A stretch of 64,000 nucleotides of DNA from contig OY848920.1 of the NCBI GenBank assembly GCA_963693285.1, forward strand, positions 6,213,135 through 6,277,134, in the 5' to 3' direction. How positions within the stretch are numbered: position 1 is the stretch's first letter; each line of letters begins with the position of its first letter. The DNA is from Xestospongia muta (taxonomy: Eukaryota > Porifera > Demospongiae > Haplosclerida > Petrosiidae). Below are positions 22,806 to 34,284 of the stretch, piece after piece. A model generated the notes under the pieces. It was given only the letters and a program-made list of their open reading frames with translations. It did no database searches and had not been told where the DNA came from. The position numbers were made by a program, and so were the translations under genes.

Positions 22806-23330
22806 CTTGAAGAAAAAGAAATCATATTATTAGTAAGTATATTTGAATGTACTACTGTGTAATAGATTGTTACCATGTGATGTTGACATTTCATAAGACA
22901 AAACCTAGGTAAAAACTGGATGTTATCTAACATGTTCTAAAAACCTGAATTTAAAACAAGAATATTCATTTAACCTTTCATTATTATTCAGAAGATAGTA
23001 TTAGCTCTATAAAAAAGAGAACACAACAATATTATATGAGAAAATGCTTACTTTTGCAGTAGTCACCCTATGTTGACATTGTAACATAAAGAACTATTGT
23101 ATAAGTTAATCTACAATCTAGATGTGTAACATTTAATACCTGTAGATGTAGTATTGTGAGATATTTTAATAGAATGAGGTGTTCATGATTAGTGTGATAG
23201 ACAGACACAAATAATTCAAGGAGTAATACAAAGTTGACTGACCTATTGTCTATAGAGTGCAGAAGATTACAACCTATAATATTGATAGAACATTGTACAA
23301 CATTTTAGTCTAGCCTATAGTAGGGTAGAC
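22806..23330. other. AT-rich sequence, no gene seen
   Basis: No coding, RNA or repeat signal beyond base composition. It lies between the micro-exon candidates and the palindrome core. Confidence 0.5.
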
Positions 23331-24030
23331 TCTTACAAATATTCCACAGACCAGTGCCAGTATATAAATCCCAGTCAGTTCCTATTGATAAGAAGGAGTG
23401 GACTTCTGGCTAACCAATTGTACACACTCAGTAAAAATCAGTGATACTGCAGTCTTACATAATCTTCATTATCTATAAGTTAAGACATAAACCTAATTAT
23501 ATATTCTACTCTATTAACACCTGTGAACTAGAAACATATCAATCTTGTAATGTAGAATGAGGGAGCTTCAATCCTTCTTCAATTCTTGCAGTAACAATCG
23601 CAGTATTTCAATATTTTTGCGCCAAACTGTACAAAATCACGTGATTAGTAGTATACTGACTCAGTATACTACAGGTCAGAGTAGTAGTATACTGAGTCCG
23701 TACATTACATCAGTATACTACTATTCACGTGAGCATTACAGTGCCGCCATAATATTGAATTGCAACTACAAGAAGTGATGAAGAATGAAAGGTGTCTTGT
23801 ACTACCTTACAACATTGATACGTTTCTAGTTCACAGGTATTATTGAAGTAGAATATATGGTCAAGTTTATGTTCTATGTCCTTCATAATGAAGCATATGT
23901 AAGATTGTTATAGATTTAATCTTGTGTTTATTCACTGTGTATCACAGGTTTGTACTGAGTTTGTAAAACTGGTCGGCCAATGTCTGTGTTAGTGTAGGAA
24001 CAGCCTGATGACTAAAATATTTGTAAGAAT
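23331..24030. repeat. 700-bp imperfect palindrome (fold-back core)
   Basis: The two halves pair in reverse complement about a centre near 23680. Matched pairs include tcttacaaatatt (23331 and 24016-24029), acctgtgaactagaaac (about 23519 and 23837), atatattctact (about 23500 and 23855), and tcacgtga with tagtagtatactg near the centre. Inner copies of cagtatactac occur in both orientations. It is the middle of a longer inverted duplication (see 19860-20070 and 25321-25640). The ORF at 23557-23778 is incidental. Confidence 0.7.
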
Positions 24031-25320
24031 TAATTCTATTTAATGTTGTTTAATTCTTTGTCAATATGTGTTCTCAGACTACAGTAAGACTACAGATAAA
24101 TGTTAGTCAAATGCCATGTTTAGTCTTTATTTATCAGTGAGAATAGGCACATGGTATACAGTAGTAATTTGTTACATGACAATCTCTTTTTACCTTAATA
24201 TAAGGTACACATATAAATTGAGTATTATTATACATGTTGATCAAACAGTATCTATATGCAATTGATAACAAGAACAGGTTTAGGTAAAAACAAAGAAGAA
24301 TTATAAGTAAGCCTCTTGTCAGCTCAATATTGTCATGTTCTCATTTTCTTCATAGGATTATATACTAATAGTAATAAAAGGTTAGTTATAAGTAGCTTTA
24401 TACAATAATGTAGATAACAGTTCACTTTCAGAGTGTTTTGTGTTGTGGATTGCTAGCAGATATAACATGTTATCATAATGTAGTGACACACTCAATAATA
24501 TTCAGTGATTATATGATTTCTTATTCTGTAGGATGTTTGGTTTGTGCTTATATTATGTACTTGTTAACTATCTGGATGTTTTTTCATACTGATGTAATGA
24601 TTACTAAACATTATAGTTTATGCTGTTGGTAAGATTGTAAAAGCACTGTATAAGTTATCATTGTATTTAGCTTTTCTGTTCAGTCACACATACACACATA
24701 TATTATAGTCTTCATAAAAGTGTAGGTTTCTTATTTATAACGACACTGTACAATATTATTTTAGTAATTTTATGTTGTGATACTACCGAATGTATGACCA
24801 TTGAATGTATCACTCTCAAATGATATACTCTCGATATATTATAATGAAATGTTACCCTATATTACATAATTGCAGTTTTTATATAGCTGTCTTGGACTAT
24901 GGGATCTTAAGAGACTCATTCATCTCCCCATCAAAAGATATAAGTTTATAGTGTACATTATGCTAACTTATGAGTTTATGACACATTGTTGTTTCTTGTT
25001 TTTGTTTTATTTATATAGCATTGTTGGGATTCATGAACTAGGGGTTATTGTTGTAAGATAGAGGTAACAGTAATATGATGCTTTATTTTATAATTTTTAT
25101 TACATACTATTTCATACGTTTTCTTCTTTTCTCAAGTTTTTCTGGAGATCTTTTGGCTGGGGGTCACTGCCTCATTTGTCTCTGTACTAAGGATGTAAGT
25201 TCACTTGTATCTTTCATGAGGTCATAAAGTCTATTCTTTGGCAATATATCATTGAGAGTGGTACATTCAACTGTTGTAAATTTTGTACTTTGTATTTGTA
25301 AGTAAAGTACTATACATTTA
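24031..25320. other. Right arm of palindrome, no clear gene
   Basis: AT-rich. It holds diverged minisatellite units near 24780-24840 (ccgaatgtatgacc, attgaatgtatcac) that resemble the 20.2 and 22.6 kb tract. A possible plus-strand exon at about 25136-25193 (after ttctcaag, before gtaagttc) has no recognised product. Confidence 0.4.
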
Positions 25321-25640
25321 TATCCTCTAGAGCAAAGGACAAAGGTGAGTATATCAGAAAGAAGAATAAGGAGTCACAAGCAAGTAATTAGTAATCTCAT
25401 TTTCTCTCTCATTAGGCCCCATATATTCTAAGGCTATTCTGAGCTGACTTAGAGCATTAATTAAAATATGACGTGTGGTCAAAATAAGCCACAGCCGATA
25501 GTTAGTAGGTGTGTTTACTGAAGCTTGATGAATAGGTATGGTACTTGTAGTCAAGCTGCGCTGACCTAGGTAGGGTATTAATTAAAATATGAGGTGTGAT
25601 CATAATAAGCAACACACAGAATAGTGAGTGGGTATGGCTG
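25321..25640. repeat. Outer right arm of the inverted duplication
   Basis: Reverse-complement counterpart of 19860-20070, with the plus-strand word cctctagagcaaaggacaaa before gtgagtata, the segment ggagtcacaag with taattagtaatctc, and two copies of attaattaaaatatgaggtg-like sequence (25458 and 25576). The second copy shows a short tandem duplication inside this arm. Confidence 0.6.
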
Positions 25641-27240
25641 TTGAAGGTTGGTGTATGGCTGTGGAGCTAGTAGTTAGTCTTATGTTTGTTGTTTTATGTT
25701 TGTTGATGTGGCTTAGTAATTGGGGTGTGAGTATACTCTAACAAAAGTGGTCAGTCACAGAAATGAAGCACTTAATATTTATATAAGATTTGCTTGATTA
25801 TTTTAATTTTATCATGTGAGCATTTCAGTCATCACATGAACATTCATGAATCATATACTGTGTATTTGACTATTCAAGATAAGATAGTTTATTAATGAAG
25901 CTATTTTTGTATTGACTATGGATGTTGTTAGATTTATGATGTATTTGTCTTGTCTTCTTAGATGTTAAGCACATATCAAAATATAATTCATAAGTGGGAT
26001 GATATTTGATGTTAACACAGGACCTATTGAATATAAGTGAAATTATTATAATTGTATGTTGGATCAAAGATTATTGAGAGACAAAACGTGTTTAATTTAT
26101 ACATTTTTTGGCTTAATAAATGTACCAGTGATACCACTCTTCACATAAATCACATTTTATCATATTCATTGTTGTAGAAACATAGTTGTATAATTTGCAG
26201 ACCCCTTCACATTTCTTTTCATTTACTGTACAAAAAAAATGTAAAATAATTCTTTGAATATTTTGGTATACCTCTCTGTAATCCTACCAGGCATCACCAA
26301 TGAAATAATGGTTCACATCCTTAATGGTGTTGTCAATGATGTCATCTGGTAATGATGTTAAAACGCTATTTGTTGTAATTAGTTGTCCATGTTGCAACAA
26401 GGTTTCGATATGTCTTTGATCGATAGTCATGACTACAATTTGTATGGCACAAGAATTATATATAATATAGTAACAAATTCATTGTTCATGTCACCACTGT
26501 AATATCGACTATTATCCTCAATTTTGTATACATAATTACGCATGCACAGCATTCAATTGTTTTACAATTTTAATATCATTATCACATCTAAAGATGTGTG
26601 TTTACAGTGTTTGTTGGAACTAAACTATGTAAGTTACTAATTACCTATAGCTGACTTAGGTAAATTGGGTGATTGGAGTTTTGATAGAAGTGACTGTTTT
26701 AGGTCATTTTTGGTGGTGATTGGTTTAGCAATTTTTGTTGATGGAGTCTTATAATGTTTTTAAATAGAACAATTGCTTTTGTGGAGATGATGCTTTGTTT
26801 GCTGGCTTATTTGATATTCTGTTAAATCTAAATGATACTTTTGTTATTGACTTCAAAGATTTAATGCTGCTTTTATATTTCTTATTTGTTGCAGGATATC
26901 TTTATATGTACATTGATCTAATTATGGATTAAGATAATCCATATCTCTCTGTATGTCTTCTTTCATGGCAGCTGTTCATGGAATGTTCCCTTATTCCAAA
27001 GATTGAGTGAGTTCATAGGGACATTTGATAGTTCTACAGTAATATGATTCAAGAAGAGTTTAAATACTTAATAACAAGGTGAATATGTTTACACATTTGT
27101 ACATTGAGAAGAGAGTCAAGACATGAACATTTATACTTGTGTACATAAATGTTGTATTTTTGGCATTGTATATGTCAATTTTGACTAATTGCTTGTTGTT
27201 TCTTGATGGTATAGTGGTTTTCAGGTTTTGATGTAGAGGT
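25641..27240. other. AT-rich region with one small ORF
   Basis: No recognisable gene apart from the 48-codon minus-strand ORF at 26284-26430. The rest is AT-rich with stops in all frames. Confidence 0.4.
26284..26430 (-). CDS. Small ORF or exon, 48 codons, unassigned
   Basis: An ATG at 26428-26430 opens MTIDQRHIETLLQHGQLI and runs to TAG at 26284-26286, with a coding-like middle (LPDDIIDNTIKDVNHYFIGD). The gcctg/gtagga at its end could be a splice donor, so it may be a first exon. Acidic, soluble, no membrane segment. The amino-acid use is unlike the surrounding AT-rich noise, but no family is recognised. Confidence 0.35.
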   Translation of the reverse strand: MTIDQRHIETLLQHGQLITTNSVLTSLPDDIIDNTIKDVNHYFIGDAW

Positions 27241-27417
27241 TGTGGTATATTGAATTATGCATCACTATGTGTTAATTTTTCATTATTATGTTTATTAGAT
27301 ATAAATATTTTGTGAGCATGTTCAGTTGGTAATTGCTCCATATGTTTTCTTTTTGTTGTGTTATTTCTTGTTGTATCTCTATCAGTCTTGGTTATTTCAA
27401 AAGACAAAGTTATCACA
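27241..27417 (+). repeat. 5' LTR
   Basis: Begins TGTGGTATATTGAATTATGC and ends TTATCACA. Aligns along its length with 28873-29074, with substitutions and a microsatellite gap, so the insertion is not very recent. Confidence 0.8.
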
Positions 27418-27933
27418 ATTGGTGACGAGGGTGACCAAACGTCTATTGTTGGGAAAATCCATGAGTTCTCGCCAGAGACTGAGTGTTCTCTACTTATGTT
27501 GAGAGACTAAAATTATACTTTAATACTAACAGCATGACTGGAGAGAGAAAGTGCCTGTTATTCTTACTGTTATAGGAGCAAAGAATTATGGTCTCTTTAG
27601 CAAACCTCAAGACCAGTTTTAGAGGACTTGATGAAGACAATGAAATATCATTTTGAACCTGCTCCCATTATTATTGCTGAATGCTGCCATTTTTACCAGT
27701 GTGACAAAAAAGGGAAACTATTGCTGATTTTGTTGCAAGTATTAGTCAAATAAAATCTATTGCAAGAAGTCATGTATGGTGGCCAGGACTTGATTCCAAT
27801 TTAGACACCATAGTAACATCATGTGAGCCTTCTCTACCTGTCAAACCATCTCCTATTAAATCACCTTTAAACCCATGGTTATGGCCTGCTACGCCTTAGG
27901 TTAGAATCTAAGTGGACTTTACTGGTCCACTGA

Positions 27934-28230
27934 ATGGTAAATGTATTTATTGTAGTCGACACCCACTCCAAGTGGCCAGAAGTCTCTACCACCACTTCAA
28001 AGACAATTGAAATATTTGCAGCATATGGCCTACCGGATCAATTAGTCTCAGACAATGGTCCACAATTCAGTTCTGTCCAACAACTGTTTCTTAAATGCAA
28101 CAGCATCAAATATTGTGGAATGGCTTTGTATCACCTACCAACAAACAGTGCAGCAGAGAGACTTGTGCAAACCTTGAAAAAATCAATTATGGCAGGATGG
28201 AGACATAAAAGGTCTGGTCAACACAATTAA
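27934..28230 (+). pseudogene. Gypsy integrase core fragment
   Basis: Open segment with the retroviral-type integrase core of Ty3/gypsy elements: VVDTHSKWPEV, then LVSDNGPQFSS (second catalytic Asp) and NSAAERLVQTLKK (catalytic Glu). The first catalytic Asp sits just upstream in another frame (VDFTGPLNG near 27910), so a frameshift separates the catalytic residues. Downstream frames to about 28540 keep the C-terminal pattern (VVVVKIHCHNHVTWHPGII). Inactive. Confidence 0.8.
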
Positions 28231-28872
28231 GTTGTCCAGTTTTTTTCTAAAGTATCACTCAAAACCTCATGCTCATGCTGTTACAGGATTGCCCCTGAGT
28301 ATCACATTTTCAATTGTCATATCAAAACTGTAGTAGATCTCCTTAAACCAGACTGTGAAAAGCAAGTATTGGAGAAACAGAGTGTCCAGAAACAGTCTTA
28401 TGATGGGCACAGTCACAGGAGAAATTTAATAGTTGGTGATGTTGTTGTTGTCAAGATTCATTGTCACAATCATGTTACTTGGCACCCTGGTATTATTGTG
28501 GAAAAACTTGGCCCCAGTGTCGTATATTATAAGTCTTGATAGTGGTTCTTAGCAAAATTGCCATATTGATCAGATTCAAAAACGTGAAGTCCTGGCAGAA
28601 ACTAGTGCAAACACTCAGCTTAGTGCAAGTTCTAACTCTGGTGATACAACCTCTGAGCTGAATGATGATGATGCAATTGAAATATTACAACCTGCTGAAG
28701 AATCTGTTACATCAAGCACTACTGGTGTCATTGTTCCACCTTCCAATTGTGAAATCAACTCAATTTTTACTGTATCCAATACTCCTCAGTCATTTTCATT
28801 CAATTTATTTTATCCTACATTTATTTGAAAACCTCCAGATACTTTAGACTCTGTTAATTAAGTGAGGAGGAA

Positions 28873-29074
28873 TGAAATGTATTGAATTGTGCATTGGTGT
28901 GTGTGTGTGTGTGTTAATTTGTCATTATTATGTTTATTAGATATAGTTATATTGTGAGCATGCTCAGTTGGTGGTTGCTACATATGTTTATTTTTTGTTT
29001 TGTTATCTTTCCCTGTCAAATTTCTTGCTGTATCACTATCAATCTTGGTTATTTGAAATGACATAGTTATTACA
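28873..29074 (+). repeat. 3' LTR
   Basis: Partner of 27241-27417. It contains the extra (GT)n tract and ends TTATTACA immediately before the target duplication gaggt. Confidence 0.8.
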
Positions 29075-29178
29075 GAGGTAACTGTCTATTCATTAAACCG
29101 AGTTTCTGTTACAGCTTGTATTAAAAGCTTTATAATATGTACATGTCTATTGTTAACGATACCTATTTGATAAGATAT

Positions 29179-29700
29179 TTACCCCTTCTCTAATTTTATT
29201 AGTCTTTCAAAAGCTTTGTCTTTTGCTATCTTCATGAGCGGATGAACACATTGATTGATTTTGACTTTAATTTCATGTACTTTAGTGTGTGGTGGAATGG
29301 ATAAACATACATGTTGGTGTTGACTGTACTCTAGCTTGAAGTACTCAGTGAAATGTTGTGTACTCTTATTATTGTCAATATGTCTCCTAAACTCATTGAA
29401 AAGTAGTTCAAAGTTCTTGTTATCCTCTTTGTCAAGAAGTGTGTTGTAGATTTGTCATTTCTGCATGATTCACATGCCATGAACATATTTTTTTGTGGAT
29501 GTCTATTGAATACTGATATCCATGTATTAGAGAACTATCAAAGTCATCAGACATAAACCACTTGGAGATATTGTTCCAGTCTTTTTCTTAAGGTGTTCAA
29601 AGTAATATGTTTGTAATATTTGATTCTCTCTGTTACTTAGCACCATGAAACTGGATAGCCCTCTCTGTATATTGGTAACATATAGGCCTGCTTTTGCATG
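29179..29700 (-). pseudogene. MULE-like transposase fragment
   Basis: An open minus-strand stretch 29179-29454 without a usable Met reads NKSTQHFTEYFKLEYSQHQ and VHPLMKIAKDKAFERLIKLE. It resembles the C-terminal helix region of animal MULE-type transposases (DKAFERL.KLEKGK boxes). Upstream on minus (29460-29600), a shifted frame reads KWFMSDDFDSSL and KICSWHVNHA, like the family's catalytic DD and C-WHV motifs. The expected YAYR-type middle is altered. Stops and frame changes show decay. It lies 100 bp after the gypsy element, so this is a small transposon cluster; sequence to about 30000 may hold its N-terminus. Confidence 0.5.
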
Positions 29701-30250
29701 ATTTCATAAGATCTATATTGTATAACTTGAAGTAATTGTATTTTGTTATCATCACTTGTATAGCCTACCAAAGAGTCATCCATCTTGTACCACCTTTTGT
29801 TGTTTTAATGTAGGAAACACAATGACCTTATGTCAAAGATGGTCCAATTTGCTCTATCATTGTTACCAGGTTGAACATAACTGTTGCTCTTTAAATGATA
29901 TGTGCTTATCGCAAAGGTGTAATTCTTCAGAAAAAGGTACTAGTGATGTACATTTTTGTGCTTGGCCATTCTTTGAAACAAACGTATATATGTAATTTGT
30001 TCTTTCATATATTAATTGTCAAACAAGAAAAGGGTATAACTTTGTAATTGAAGTATCAAAATTGATGGGAATGAATGCAGATGTTGTTTACTGTTGTTTG
30101 AGTTGTTTGTTGTATCTATTGGTGTGTAATGGAACTAATTATGTTAGACTATTTGAAAATGCATGAATGACATTATAGTCCTCTTTTTCAGGTAACATCA
30201 CATTTTGGAATGATATTTTGATTGCATCTTCTATATTAGCTCTCTGCATG
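29701..30250. other. Possible N-terminal debris of the MULE-like copy
   Basis: Minus-strand frames give short FLYWCH-like fragments (SYIKTTKGGTRWM) interrupted by stops. Plus-strand ORF 29756-29995 has no family match. Otherwise AT-rich. Confidence 0.25.
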
Positions 30251-30624
30251 ATATCTGCAATGTATTATCACACATTAATAGTACTGTTAATGTTATACCT
30301 GCACAAGTACTTGTATATTTGATTGTTTACTTTCAGAAGATCTGGACATTCCACATTTTAGACATTCAACTATATTGTGTTAAATATACATTATATGTAC
30401 ATATTTGTTCTTACTAGTAGTTGTTATTGTAGGTTAAGTTAATTTGTGTGCACTAGTGTCACTTATGATTAAATTAATATATCACAGCACTAATACTGAT
30501 TATTAATTCCTCTCTTCAATTTGTAGAAGAACTTGAGTAATAACTCATGGACATCTTCCTGATACCTAGAGACCAATGTGGAATGAATTCTATAAAATTT
30601 GAATTGTGTTTCATGTTAGTTTTG

Positions 30625-30930
30625 TCAATTGCAGTTCAGCTGATTGTAGATCACTTTTGGTTGTATGACCTTAGTGCATTTCTGCATACAGAGATTCTTC
30701 AATCTTTTTATCAAGCATATGTAGTATGATGTAGCTAAGAGTACATTTTTATTATTATGATATTGTTGATAATAACAATTCTTACAGCATTTTTCATGTT
30801 CATTTATATATTCTTGTAGGAGAATATGAAAGATTGTCTTAAGAGTTGCATCTACAAACCAAGTGTTTCCTAGTTTTGTTAATTCTGAGGGAAGACATGA
30901 GTCATTCACAGCTCTCAGTAATCCAAACTG
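30625..30930 (-). pseudogene. USP-like (C19) Cys-box fragment, catalytic Cys replaced, copy A
   Basis: The minus strand reads CLPSELTKLGNTWFVDAT then LKTIFHILLQEYI and EKCCKNC. Ubiquitin-specific proteases open their domain with GLxNLGNTCFMNxxLQxLFHI, where the Cys after GNT is the nucleophile. Here it is Trp. The downstream CxxC-like pair and a short coding length of 94 codons are all that is present; the His box is not found. Without the Cys it cannot hydrolyse isopeptide bonds, so at best it is a binding module. Confidence 0.5.
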
Positions 30931-32108
30931 AGCACAGTATCATGTGTATTATTTTTTATTAGCTTTTATTATTCATTGTAAATGTTATATTACAATAATT
31001 AATGGAAGACCACACTCATTGTAAATATTAATTAGCTTATTTCTCCGGTAGGAGTAGTCCATTGCCATTCCTTTTTTAGGTTTGCTAGCATCACCTGTTA
31101 TTAATAGAATAGAATTCTATTTGTACGTTTCTTAATAAATTGATTTTCTATTGTGAGTATTGTTGTTACAACAACAGCTATATTATAGAAAACATTTTAG
31201 TGTTCTACCTAGATTGATGCTATTATAATTGTAATCCTAAGCATTAATGTTTACTGGACTTTTTATAGCATGATCTCTATGCAGTGGCTGGTAATAAGAT
31301 GCCTATCTAAAGCCAGCCTCTCTTCTATATTGAAAATTGTTGTTTAACATGTAAAAGTAATGTTTTGTTATTAATAGCAGTATTAACAACAAACATTACT
31401 GATCTATTGAACAATTGTATTAGCTTCTGTAGCAAAGGTACAGCTTTATTGGAACATCCTTCTCAAAATTCAATCTCACATCAATATAAACCCTCTGATT
31501 AAAATGTCCATAGTTAAATTTTGAAGGGTGACGACTAGCAAAATTGTCTGGGTATATTAACTGGAAACTCTGGTTTTATCTACAAGAAAATAATATAATA
31601 AAGTATTACAAGTACTGTTCTCACCAAGGAGATGAAGTTCTTGATATATAGGGGCACAAGGTCACTACAAAATATGGAACACAAATCCTTTTCATGCCTC
31701 CTAAGAAAATAAAAATCAACAGCAAATTTGTCATTAAATCAACAGCAGACATAATATAATAACTGATTCTTTTCATATGGTCCTCCTTGAAGCTTCATAT
31801 GTACCTAATCAATAGAAAGACAATACCATTACTTTCATACCTAACCTTTAACATTGTCTCATACAATGTCTCCCATTGCTCATCAGTTAGTCCCGTTAAT
31901 TGAACATGATCATGCCACCCAGAGAAACATTAATTATGAGTGGTAAATTGTACTCCTCTAGAGACAATTTCTGTATCAACATCAACCAATCCAGATTTGT
32001 TAGTACTGGATTCCTAAACTGTCATAACTGGAATATCATGGTCTTAACATCTACACATTAATTTCATATATTGTTATATTATATATACTATTATACTTAG
32101 TTACTTAC

Positions 32109-32262
32109 CAAACCAACATGTAAGAAATAGCTCCATCAAATGTTTTAATAATTGCCCCCAAACTTGTAGCCCCTGAAAATAAAACAATAGTTGCAGTTTG
32201 TAATTCATCACAGACTTGACCATATGTCTGTGGAAACATCAGGTGGATGTTGAATATCATCC
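32109..32262 (-). CDS. 154-nt exon in the duplicated unit, copy A
   Basis: Acceptor atttcag-like border at 32263-32264 and donor tttg/gtaagt at 32107-32108 enclose an open frame reading MIFNIHLMFPQTYGQVCDEL and SGATSLGAIIKTFDGAISY. No family recognised. Downstream on minus lie further coding-like fragments (HDHVQLTGLTDEQWETLYE near 31860-31920, RRHEKDLCSIFCSDLVPLYI near 31640-31700, SKFNYGHFNQRVYIDVRLNF near 31450-31530), which may be its later exons; the first of these has an in-frame stop before it. Confidence 0.4.
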
Positions 32263-32641
32263 CTGAAATATCTGCAATGTATTATCACACATTAATAGTA
32301 CTGTTAATGTCATACCTGCACAAGTACTTGTATATTTGATTGGTTACTTTCAGAAGATCTGGACATTCCACATTTTAGACATTCAACTATATTGTGTTAA
32401 ATATACATTTTATGTACATATTTGTTCTTACTAGTAGTTGTTATTGTAGGTTAAGTTAATTTGTGTGCACTAGTGTCACTTATGATTAAATTAATATATC
32501 ACAGCACTAATACTGATTATTAATTCCTCTCTTCAATTTGTAGAAGAACTTGAGTAAGAACTCATGGACATCTTCCTGATACCTAGAGACCAATGTGGAA
32601 TGAATTCTATAAAATTTGAATTATGTTTCATGTTAGTTTTG

Positions 32642-32947
32642 TCAATTGCAGTTCAGCTGATTGTAGATCACTTTTGGTTGTATGACCTTAGTGCATTTCT
32701 GCATACAGAGATTCTTTAATCTTTTTATCAAGCATATGTAGTATGATGTAGCTAAGAGTATATTTTTATTATTATGATATTGTTGATAATAACAATTCTT
32801 ACACCATTTTTCATGTTCATTTATATATTCTTGTAGGAGAATATGAAAGATTGTCTTAAGAGTTGCATCTACAAACCAAGTGTTTCCTAGTTTTGTTAAT
32901 TCTGAGGGAAGACATGAGTCATTCACAGCTCTCAGTAATCCAAACTG
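32642..32947 (-). pseudogene. USP-like Cys-box fragment, copy B
   Basis: Copy of 30625-30930 with two amino-acid changes (KCC to KWC, NKNV to NKNI). Keeps GNTW. The Trp is therefore older than the tandem duplication. Confidence 0.5.
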
Positions 32948-34125
32948 AGCACAGTATCATGTGTATTATTTTTTATTAGCTTTTATTATTCATTGTAAAT
33001 GTTATATTACAATAATTAATGGAAGACCACACTCATTGTAAATATTAATTAGCTTATTTCTCCGGTAGGAGTAGTCCATTGCCATTCCTTTCTTAGGTTT
33101 GCTAGCATCACCTGTTATTAATAGAATAGAATTCTATTTGTATGTTTCTTAATAAATTGATTTTCTATTGTGAGTATTGTTGTTACAACAACAGCTATAT
33201 TATAGAAAACATTTTAGTGTTCTACCTAGATTGATGCTATTATAATTGTAATCCTAAGCATTAATGTTTACTGGACTTTTTATAGCATGATCTCTATGCA
33301 GTGGCTGGTAATAAGATGCCTATCTAAAGCCAGCCTCTCTTCTATATTGAAAATTGTTGTTTAACATGTAAAAGTAATGTTTTGTTATTAATAGCAGTAC
33401 TAACAACAAACATTACTGATCTATTGAACAATTGTATTAGCTTCTGTAGCAAAGGTACAGCTTTATTGGAACATCCTTCTCAAAATTCAATCTCACATCA
33501 ATATAAACCCTCTGATTAAAATGTCCATAGTTAAATTTTGAAGGGTGACGACTAGCAAAATTGTCTGGGTATATTAACTGGAAACTCTGGTTTTATCTAC
33601 AAGAAAATAATATAATAAAGTATTACAAGTACTGTTCTCACCAAGGAGATGAAGTTCTTGATATATAGGGGCACAAGGTCACTACAAAATATGGAACACA
33701 AATCCTTTTCATGCCTCCTAAGAAAATAAAAATCAACAGCAAATTTGTCATTAAATCAACAGCAGACATAATATAATAACTGATTCTTTTCATATGGTCC
33801 TCCTTGAAGCTTCATATGTACCTAATCAATAGAAAGACAATACCATTACTTTCATACCTAACCTTTAACATTGTCTCATACAATGTCTCCCATTGCTCAT
33901 CAGTTAGTCCCGTTAATTGAACATGATCATGCCACCCAGAGAAACATTAATTATGAGTGGTAAATTGTACTCCTCTAGAGACAATTTCTGTATCAACATC
34001 AACCAATCCAGATTTGTTAGTACTGGATTCCTAAACTGTCATAACTGGAATATCATGGTCTTAACATCTACACATTAATTTCATATATTGTTATATTATA
34101 TATACTATTATACTTAGTTACTTAC

Positions 34126-34279
34126 CAAACCAACATGTAAGAAATAGCTCCATCAAATGTTTTAATAATTGCCCCCAAACTTGTAGCCCCTGAAAATAAA
34201 ACAATAGTTGCAGTTTGTAATTCATCACAGACTTGACCATATGTCTGTGGAAACATCAGGTGGATGTTGAATATCATCC
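34126..34279 (-). CDS. 154-nt exon in the duplicated unit, copy B
   Basis: Same sequence as 32109-32262, with acceptor ggaatatttcag-type border preserved at the outer edge of the duplication. Its partners lie at +2017 from those of copy A. Function unknown. Confidence 0.4.
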
Positions 34280-34284
34280 CTGAA

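Larger units (their letters stand above)
27241..29074 (+). mobile_element. Gypsy-type LTR retrotransposon, internally deleted
   Basis: Two direct LTRs (27241-27417 and 28873-29074), both beginning TG and ending CA, enclose 1,455 bases. The element is flanked by the 5-bp duplication gaggt (27236-27240 and 29075-29079). A primer-binding-like site ggtgacgagggtgacc follows the 5' LTR, and a purine tract gtgaggaggaa precedes the 3' LTR. Inside, a gag piece (YHFEPAPIIIAECCHF) passes directly into the integrase zinc/core region (HVWWPG, VDFTGPL), so protease, reverse transcriptase and RNase H have been lost. Inactive by stops and frameshifts. The 3' LTR is longer because of a GT microsatellite near 28900. 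Confidence 0.85.
30251..34284. repeat. 2,017-bp tandem duplication
   Basis: Copy A is 30251-32267 and copy B 32268-34284. They match base for base except about a dozen substitutions, nearly all in the first 1,200 bases, so identity is above 99 percent. The junction word gaaatatctgcaatg shows a short shared atat between the unit's end and its start, suggesting microhomology-mediated or replication-slippage duplication. Each copy carries the same minus-strand coding-like pieces. Confidence 0.95.
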
